A stretch of DNA of 64,000 nt from Sisyra terminalis (lineage: Eukaryota; Arthropoda; Insecta; Neuroptera; Sisyridae), in contig OY292280.1 in assembly GCA_958496175.1 (NCBI GenBank), positions 6,510,001 through 6,574,000 of the forward strand, read 5' to 3'. Of this stretch, positions 57,755 to 64,000 are shown one piece after another. The notes below the pieces were generated by a model that worked only from the letters and a program-made list of their open reading frames with translations, made no database searches and was not told the origin of the DNA. A program made the translations under genes and the position numbers. Positions within the stretch are counted from its first letter, which is position 1, and every line of letters starts with the position of its first letter.

Positions 57755-58509
57755 GGTATAAGCTTGGGTCAGGAACGTCGAAATTTGAGAACTGTTTCGA
57801 ATGGTTTCGTAATTATTCCTGTACGTATTGTTCACTCGAATGCAATTTGTACGTAAATTTTGACATATGCCAGAAATGAAGAAACGACCGTTATTTTCAA
57901 ATATGTATCATCAAATATATATAACAGAACATAAAAATTAAACAGTTCAATAATGCGACAATAAATATTACCTAAGTATATTTTTCATTTCGCAAATGTT
58001 TTGAAGCTTCCTTTCATTAATAATAATACATCACAGTTTTTCATAAGGGTTTTTCCCATAAAAAAGTATACTTTATTTAAAAAATTTGATTCAAGTCCAT
58101 TTTTAGCACACCCATTATCTGGCAACGTTGCATTTTCGACTTTGTTTTTAATTTAATTCGCAATTAAAACGGTCCATAATAAAAAATTTAGGCACAAAAG
58201 AGAGAATTATATCATATTAGAATTAAATCATCAAAAAAATCGCGAATTAAATTAAAAACAAAGTCGAAAATGCAACGTTGCCAGATTGTGGGTGTGCTAA
58301 AATGGACTTGAGCCGAAAATTTAATTATACATATTACAATATAAATAGATATTTGAAAATAACCGTTGCTTCTTCATTTCTGACATATGTCAAAGTTTAC
58401 GTACAAATTGCATTCGAGTGAACAATACGTACAAGAATAATATCGAAACCATTCAAAATAGTTCTTTTCAGTTCTGAAAATTTCGATGTTCCTGATCCAA
58501 GCTTATACC
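57755..58509. mobile_element. Palindromic element, family F, with a family-B MITE nested inside
   Basis: The ends are GGTATAAGCTTGGGTCAGGA and its near-complement TCCTGATCCAAGCTTATACC. The arms share TTCACTCGAATGCAATTTGT and its complement. A family-B MITE (58089-58314) occupies the middle. The left arm preserves the empty site (57813-57820) for the family-E element at 22996. A partial F end is at 57529. Non-coding. Confidence 0.75.
58089..58314. mobile_element. Palindromic MITE, family B variant
   Basis: The copy starts ATTCAAGTCCATTTTTAGCA and ends AAATGGACTTGAGCC, a terminal variant also seen at 62640 and 24340. The inner arms are typical family B. It is nested in the family-F palindrome. 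Confidence 0.75.
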
Positions 58510-58568
58510 CGATTTTACACATCTCTGTTTTAATGGTACCAATCACGTTTACGAATAATTTTCGATTC

Positions 58569-58900
58569 TAGCCTACTAGTGGCCGAGTGGTCTATGTCAG
58601 CGGTTCCTAACCTTTTTCAGCCGCGGACCCCCAAGGAAATCGGCTCAAGTGTACTTTAGCACACCCACAATCTGGCAACGTTACATTTTCGATTTTGTTT
58701 TTTATTCTATTATATATCGCGATATTTTTGTTAATTCAATTCTAATATGGTATAATTCTCTCTCAGGGATCCGCGGACCACAGGTTAAGAAACAATGGTC
58801 TAGGTAATCGCTCCAAAACTGGTAGGTTTTGGGTTAGATCCTTATATCGAACAAATTTTCCATATTTCTCGATTACGGATTTTTATTAACCCTACAGTCG
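58569..58900 (+). mobile_element. SINE-like repeat, family S, interrupted by a hAT-like insertion
   Basis: Joining the flanks of the insertion at 58598-58797 gives TGGCCGAGTGG followed by TCTAGGTAATCGC, then GGGTTAGATCC. These resemble a Pol III A box and B box at tRNA-like spacing. The tail continues TTTCTCGATTACGGATTTTT as in the copies at 57160 and 62190. The intact B-box-like motif makes this the best evidence for a tRNA-derived SINE. Confidence 0.6.
58598..58797. mobile_element. Short hAT-like element with 8-bp target duplication
   Basis: The ends are CAGCGGTTCCTAACC and GGTTAAGAAACAATG, with subterminal GCCGCGGACC and ATCCGCGGACC. This is the widespread hAT (Charlie-type) end pattern. 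Flanks GTCTATGT (58590-58597) and GTCTAGGT (58798-58805) match at 7 of 8 bases. Inside is a partial family-B MITE (58642-58764) that lacks its right arm. A single end of the same family is at 22871-22925. Confidence 0.75.
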
Positions 58901-58932
58901 CAAAAAAACTTTCATAGTTATTATAAAGCGAC

Positions 58933-60140
58933 GGTAAATAACAATTAAAAAAAATTGGTTCTATATTCTGATGGTAATTCTATGGTTGAAATTAAAATAT
59001 TTAAAAGTTTTGACATAAAAAATTACACGGATAATGAAATTTCATTCTTAGATTACTATTTTTTTGTATTGAATGTTATTAATAGGGAAAATAACAATTA
59101 AAAAAATTGGTTCCATATTCTGATGGTAATTCTATGGTTGAAATTAAAATATTTAAAAGTTTTGATATAAAAAATTACACAGATAATGAAATTTCAATCT
59201 TAGATTACTAATCTTATGTATTGAATGTTATTAATAGGATAAATAACAATTAAAAAAATTGGTTCTATATTCTGATGGTAATTCTATGGTTGAAATTAAA
59301 ATATTTAAAAGTTTTGACATAAAAAATTACACGGATAATGAAATTTCGATCTTAGATTATTAATCTTTTGTATTGAATGTTATTAATAGGTGATAAAATT
59401 CAGATCTCAGCTTTTATATTTTTTTAAATAAGAAGATAATTCAGGTTATTTAAGATCTTTTTGTTTTTTATTTTTTATTTAATATTTTTATTGTTCAACT
59501 AGCTACGTTTCGTTACTAATCGTAACTTCCTCAGGCTTCTATAACAAATTAAAATAATTACAAAATATGTCACTCATACATAAATTTCAAAATTATAATA
59601 ATATACATATAATATAGATCATATTAATTAAATAATAATAACTAACTCAAAATTTCAAAATATGACAAATAACCTTTTAAATAACCTGAATTTTCTTCTT
59701 ATTTAAAAAAAAAAAATATAAAATTGTCATATTTTGAAATTTTCAGTTAGTTATTATTATTTAATTAATATGATCTATATTATATGTATATTATTATAAT
59801 TTTGAAATTTATGTATGATTGACATATTTTGTTAATATTTTAATTTGTTATAGAAGCCTGAGGAAGTTACGATTAGTAACGAAACGTAGCTAATTGAACA
59901 ATAATAATATTAAATAAAAATTAAAAACAAAAAGATCTTAAATAACCTGAATTTTCTTTTTATTTATAAAAAAAGTTAATAATAGGGTAAATAACAATTA
60001 AAAAAATTGGTTCTATATTCTGATGGTAATTCTATGGTTGATATTAAAATATTTAAAAGTTTTGACATAAAAAAATTACACGGATAATGTAATTTCAATC
60101 TTGGATTACTAATCTTTTGTATTGAATGTTATTAATAGGG
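58933..60140. repeat. 152-bp tandem repeat, four units, split by a family-J element
   Basis: The string ATTCTGATGGTAATTCTATG occurs at 58965, 59117, 59269 and 60017. The first three are exactly 152 bp apart. The fourth is displaced because a family-J foldback element was inserted at 59391-59968. Units also share AAATATTTAAAAGTTTTGA and TACACGGATAATGAAATTTC. AT-rich, non-coding. Confidence 0.85.
59391..59968. mobile_element. Foldback element, family J, inside the 152-bp array
   Basis: The left end TGATAAAATTCAGATCTCAG matches the other family-J copies. Both arms carry AGCTACGTTTCGTTACTAAT or its complement, with long pairing TAATATACATATAATATAG (59610-59640 with 59760-59800). The right outer end is truncated. 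It interrupts the tandem array, so it is younger than the array. Confidence 0.75.
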
Positions 60141-60529
60141 TATTAGGTAGTTGAGTACCGGGAAAATAATTGTAAGAATATGTTTTTATTTCAAAGAATT
60201 TTTTTTTTTTAGAAATATTAAGTAGGAACTTTCAAATAGCTAATTTTGAATATTTTCTTTTGGTTAATTTCTTTTTATTTACCTTTGGTTTTGGTTGTTG
60301 AATAGGTACAAATTGTTTGATTTCCAATTAGTTCCACTAATTTCCAATAGTGTGCATATTAATGAGTTATAATTTTTCCTTAAAACAATACAAAAGCAAA
60401 TGTTGGAAATTGTATATTTTTGATGAGAAAATCGAATGAATGATGGGATTTGTTGTTGGGTGGAAAATGAAAAAAAAAAAATGTTTTCATTGTATGATAT
60501 GTTCATTGTTAATGAGGTACCTACTTGCT

Positions 60530-61100
60530 TCAAATCACACCCATTTGTAGTGGACATCGGTGAAAATTGAAGTTTTCCGGGATGGAACGTTATATGCCGC
60601 TTGGTTTTCCGACTAATAGCCATCACAGGATTGAACAGGACAGTTTCTGGACAATCAATCAAAGCTGTGAATTTTCACTAACCATAATAGGTCGCGGAGC
60701 GTAACGAAAATGAAAAGCTGGTGGAAATCGGTGGTCCGCACTTAGTTCAAATGGAAAATCGGTGAGCATTTCCCGACATTTTCATGGTTGTTTATTTATC
60801 AAGGCGAGATTATCGAGCGTCGAAGGGAACATGATTGGGATGGTGGAAAATGGAGTTTGGCTCGGTTGTGAGTTTTCTCGTGAAAAACAGTTCCGATACG
60901 AGCGCCGCTTTCGCAATCACTGCCATACCGACGCTGCGGCGCGACGTCGTCCTCCACCTAATGACGTCATTCCATCGACGTCATATCGCATCGCATTAGC
61001 ATCGAATACGTTACCAAGTCAACGCTATTACGTCACTATTCTTCCCCATACGACTGCGCACCTCCAATCCCCTCCCAATCTCACCCCACCCCCGGAAAAC
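60530..61100. promoter_or_regulatory. CpG-rich, promoter-like block with CRE sites
   Basis: This is the only sizeable non-genic block rich in G, C and CpG (dense at 60880-61070). It contains a perfect CRE palindrome TGACGTCA at 60962-60969 and related sites ATCGACGTCAT and TTACGTCAC. On the plus strand, 60691-60761 has an acceptor-like and a donor-like border and an open frame; on the minus strand, 60769-60683 is also open from an ATG to a GTTAGT donor. I cannot tell which, if either, is used, and recognise neither peptide. Confidence 0.35.
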
Positions 61101-61636
61101 CTTCGTCTTTTAATAATTTTCATATACACACTTAGAAAACACTCTCCATCCATTTCTTATTTCCGCATTTTCAATTTTAAATTCAATAAATTACAACAAC
61201 AAAAAAATCAACTGAAGTGTTCAGCACACAACTTTCTTGTGATTTCATTTCTTTTTTTTTTATTCACCAACCAAAATAACAATATTCAGATCTCTGGTTA
61301 TTTCACCAAAAAAAAAAAAAAAAAACCTCCTGAATAATCTTTGTGTACATATTTCCTTAACTCATAAAACAAACAAAAACAATATTTTATTTGTATAAGT
61401 TCAATACGTTCTTATCATTCTAAGTATTGGAGAAACATTGAAATTCGCCCAGGACCGCATTTACAACGCTAATAGCCCCAAAACTCCAAGATGAGGTTCA
61501 GACCCATTTCCCTTTTACACCCGCCAAATCTGGTAACGTTGTATATTTTTACTAAGGTCTTCCAGAACTCGAGAGTTTATAAAAATCCGAAATCAAGAAA
61601 TATCGAAAATTTTCTCGATATTCACAACGAAAATCT

Positions 61637-61862
61637 GGCTCATGTGTACTTTAGCACACCCACAATTTGGCAATGTTGCATTTTCGACTTTTTTTTTTAA
61701 TTCAATTCGCGATTAAATCGGTTCATAATGAAAATTTAGCGACAAATGTGAGAATTATACCATATTAGAATTAAATCATCAAAAATATCGCGAATTAAAT
61801 TAAAAACAAAGTCGAAAATGCAACATTGTCAGATTATGGGTGTGCTAAAGTACACTTGAGCT
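61637..61862. mobile_element. Palindromic MITE, family B
   Basis: The copy runs from GGCTCATGTGTACTTTAGCA to GTACACTTGAGCT with typical arms. It is separated by eight bases from the pogo-like MITE at 61870. Confidence 0.78.
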
Positions 61863-61869
61863 CAATATA

Positions 61870-62111
61870 CAGTATAATCTCACTAATCCGGCACTTCGAT
61901 AGATCGGCACATCTAATAATCCGGTACCCTTCGCCCACGCCTGCCTCGCCCCTCTATACTTGTGCATGATCTATGAAATGTTTTATTTTATTCATTACCT
62001 ATGACTTTTTTCACTATAATCCAGTAATCCGAACATACTACGGTTTTTGAATATAATCCGGTTTTTGCATCTTCCGGTTTTTAATAGTCCCGGATTATTG
62101 AGTATACACTG
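61870..62111. mobile_element. pogo/Tigger-like MITE, family A
   Basis: The copy starts CAGTATAATCTCACTAATCC after TA and ends GGATTATTGAGTATACACTG before TA. The interior near 62041-62080 is rearranged relative to the other copies. Non-coding. Confidence 0.75.
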
Positions 62112-62189
62112 TATTAACAAAACAAATGCAACGTATTTTCAAAATACTTTTAGTTCTTATTCTATTTAATCTTTTATTTATTTAATTAG

Positions 62190-62442
62190 ACTTTTACTTA
62201 AGGAAAGGATCAATTATTGTTAATCTCACTTCCAGCATCCTCTTACCTTTGGTAGCCATAGTGATTAAAAAACAAAAAACTATTCTTTGCCACATTAATT
62301 TACAGTTAAGAAAATTTATCAAGTCTACTGGTGGCCGAGTGGTCAAGGTAACCACCCCAAAATTGATATTTTCAATATTTCTCGATTATGGATTTTTATA
62401 AACTCTCGAGCCCCTAAAGACTTTAGAAGTTATAAAGTTTTA
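62190..62442 (+). mobile_element. SINE-like repeat, family S, plus orientation
   Basis: The A-box-like CTGGTGGCCGAGTGGTCAAG at about 62328 is followed by TTTCTCGATTATGGATTTTT and ACTCTCGAGCCCCTAAAGAC. The upstream part (CAATTATTGTTAATCTC, TACCTTTGGTAGCC) matches 57280-57400 in inverse orientation. The right end is interrupted by a family-B MITE at 62443. Confidence 0.6.
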
Positions 62443-62640
62443 GCACACCCACAATTTGGCAACGTTGCATTTTCGACTTTGTTTTTGATTGTGTTTGTTT
62501 TTTGATTTAATTCTAATATGGTATAATTCTTTTGTGGCTAAATTTTCATTATAGATCGATTTAATGGCGAATTAAATTAAAAACAAAATCTAAAATGCAA
62601 CGTTGCCAGATTGTAGGTATGCTAAAATGGACTTGAACCT
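62443..62640. mobile_element. Palindromic MITE, family B variant, left end lost
   Basis: The copy begins within the arm at TTTTAGCACACCCACAATTT and ends AAATGGACTTGAACC. It abuts the SINE-like repeat, so the junction may reflect insertion followed by loss of the left end. Confidence 0.72.
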
Positions 62641-64000
62641 ATTTTCGAACCTACAGATAACTATAAAGCAATTAATTCGGTTCTCTGTGAAAATCAGTTT
62701 TCCCATGCTAAACTTTTAAAGTTGATATCAAAAACTAACAATTAATGTATTTTTGGTGTTTCGGAAAAGTGTTTTCCGCACTTTCTATTCCAACCAACAG
62801 TTTCAAACTGCCGGAAAACGAAATCCGGTTATAAGGGTGGAAAATAGTTTTGGATTTTCTCAAATACGGTAGGCGTTAGTTTTAGATATCAAATTTGGAA
62901 AGTTTTTACGGAAAATATTGATTTCCGCAAACGAAGAAAATGTCTTTGTAACAACTATACAGATTGGCATATAGTGTTTCGGTGGTTGATTATATTGCCT
63001 AAAATATAAATTAAGAAAAAACAATTTTCTTTTGTTTCTCATTTTCCACAAACCTTTCCAAACAATTTTCGACAAATTGGCAAAAAAAAAATTGCTCAGA
63101 ATTTTTTGGTCTCAAAAGTATAGGGTTTGTATATATATTGGGCCCCTTTATGACTTAGGAATCTATTTATTATTTTATTATATTATTTTTTGCATAATGC
63201 CCCTGTTAAATTCATTGATTATTCCAATTTCGCTGTTTTTCTTTGCAAAAACAAAATCCAAGTCGTTCCAATGTTTATTTTACAATATTTATATATCCTA
63301 TCTAGAAATGATAAGAATAACTCTGGTTACTACTCTTAAAATTAGTGAAAAATATTTTTTTTTTGTCATGTTTATTAGTAATAGAACAATATGATTTTCC
63401 TTTGCCACATATAGATTGTACAAGTACATCAATGCATGGCGGGTTGCCTATACTGTTGGACTAGCAAAAAACAGTAAAAAGAACACTTTTTCTGTAGTAA
63501 ATACATTTTAAAGGAATAGTTTAATGGAACGCTAATTTAACGGAAGGGTTGAGTGTTTTTTAATTAAATTAAATTAGTTTATTACATCTAAAAATAGGTA
63601 AATGAAAAGAGATGCAACTTGCTTTAGTGAAACGAGGTTGTTTGTATCATTATTATTTAAACGGAAATAGTAATTAGCAAAAGAAATCAATAAAATTATC
63701 CTGTTATTATATAAAAAGGTTTTTGTTCGTGTCAGGTATTCATTTTTATAAATTGAAGGTTCAATATAAGATTGTCGTACATCTGTGGGAAGGAAGTGGG
63801 GAACCAACCGCAATAAAAGCATGGAATGAGAAAATAAATAACTTTTAAAAATTCCTTTGCACAATTACGCAATAAGGTCCCAAGGAAACTGAAGGGATGT
63901 AGCTTTTAAATGATTAATCTAGTAGCCTACTTGAAGGTATAAAATCCCTGACTAAAGTCTCATTTCGGTTGGGGAATATCTGGCAACGTCGCATTTTCTA
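62641..64000. other. AT-rich right edge, no supported gene
   Basis: No gene or RNA was recognised. The last about 25 bp (ATATCTGGCAACGTCGCATT onward) are the start of a further family-B or C element cut by the window end. Open frames here (62860-63075, 63032-63394, 63574-63864) are low complexity. Confidence 0.5.

Noticed and set aside
61491..61700. Short plus-strand frame with a methionine start
   Set aside because: It overlaps SINE-like and family-B repeat sequence and ends inside the MITE.
52421..64000. Second IQSEC exon with the IQ motif
   Set aside because: I looked for the expected continuation after VQTA and for an IQ motif in a plus-strand frame with phase 1 entry and did not find one. 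The exon is probably outside the window.

Overview
The window is nuclear DNA of an arthropod, almost certainly an insect. It is AT-rich, carries split genes with GT-AG introns (the shortest 55-72 bp), and most of its non-coding length is repeats. No bacterial, viral or organellar gene order is visible. I rebuilt gene structures by joining exons by hand across splice sites, keeping the reading frame, and comparing with my memory of the human and insect families. No database search was run.

Layout, left to right. (1) 1-4032: repeats and unexplained sequence. (2) 4033-14355, minus strand: complete nicotinate phosphoribosyltransferase gene (NAPRT, 9 coding exons, 546 aa). (3) 14356-17662: divergent intergenic region with foldback and TTAA-target elements. 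(4) 17663-32121, plus strand: complete TRAPPC8 gene (11 coding exons, 1372 aa). (5) 32122-41121: convergent intergenic region with a pogo-like repeat array, a hAT-like foldback element and a small element with 9-bp target duplications. (6) 41122-50681, minus strand: complete CMIP (C-Maf-inducing protein) gene (10 coding exons, 853 aa). (7) 52154-52420, plus strand: one 5' coding exon that I read, tentatively, as the start of IQSEC/schizo. The rest of the window would be its long intron or intergenic DNA, with SINE-like and foldback repeats and a CpG-rich, promoter-like block at about 60530-61100.

The genes are functionally unrelated: NAD salvage (NAPRT), TRAPPIII vesicle tethering and autophagy (TRAPPC8), a PH/leucine-rich-repeat signalling adaptor (CMIP) and possibly an Arf exchange factor (IQSEC). 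NAPRT/TRAPPC8 and CMIP/IQSEC are divergent pairs; TRAPPC8 and CMIP converge.

The striking feature is the mobile-element content. There are at least a dozen non-autonomous families, many of them near-complete palindromes. Target duplications could be read for several: 8 bp (hAT-like), 9 bp (Mutator-like), TTAA (piggyBac-like) and TA (pogo-like). In some cases a filled site can be compared with an empty site in the same window. One palindromic element (45535-46910) carries a protein-coding fragment, and a 221-bp tandem duplication has copied the end of a NAPRT exon together with its splice donor.
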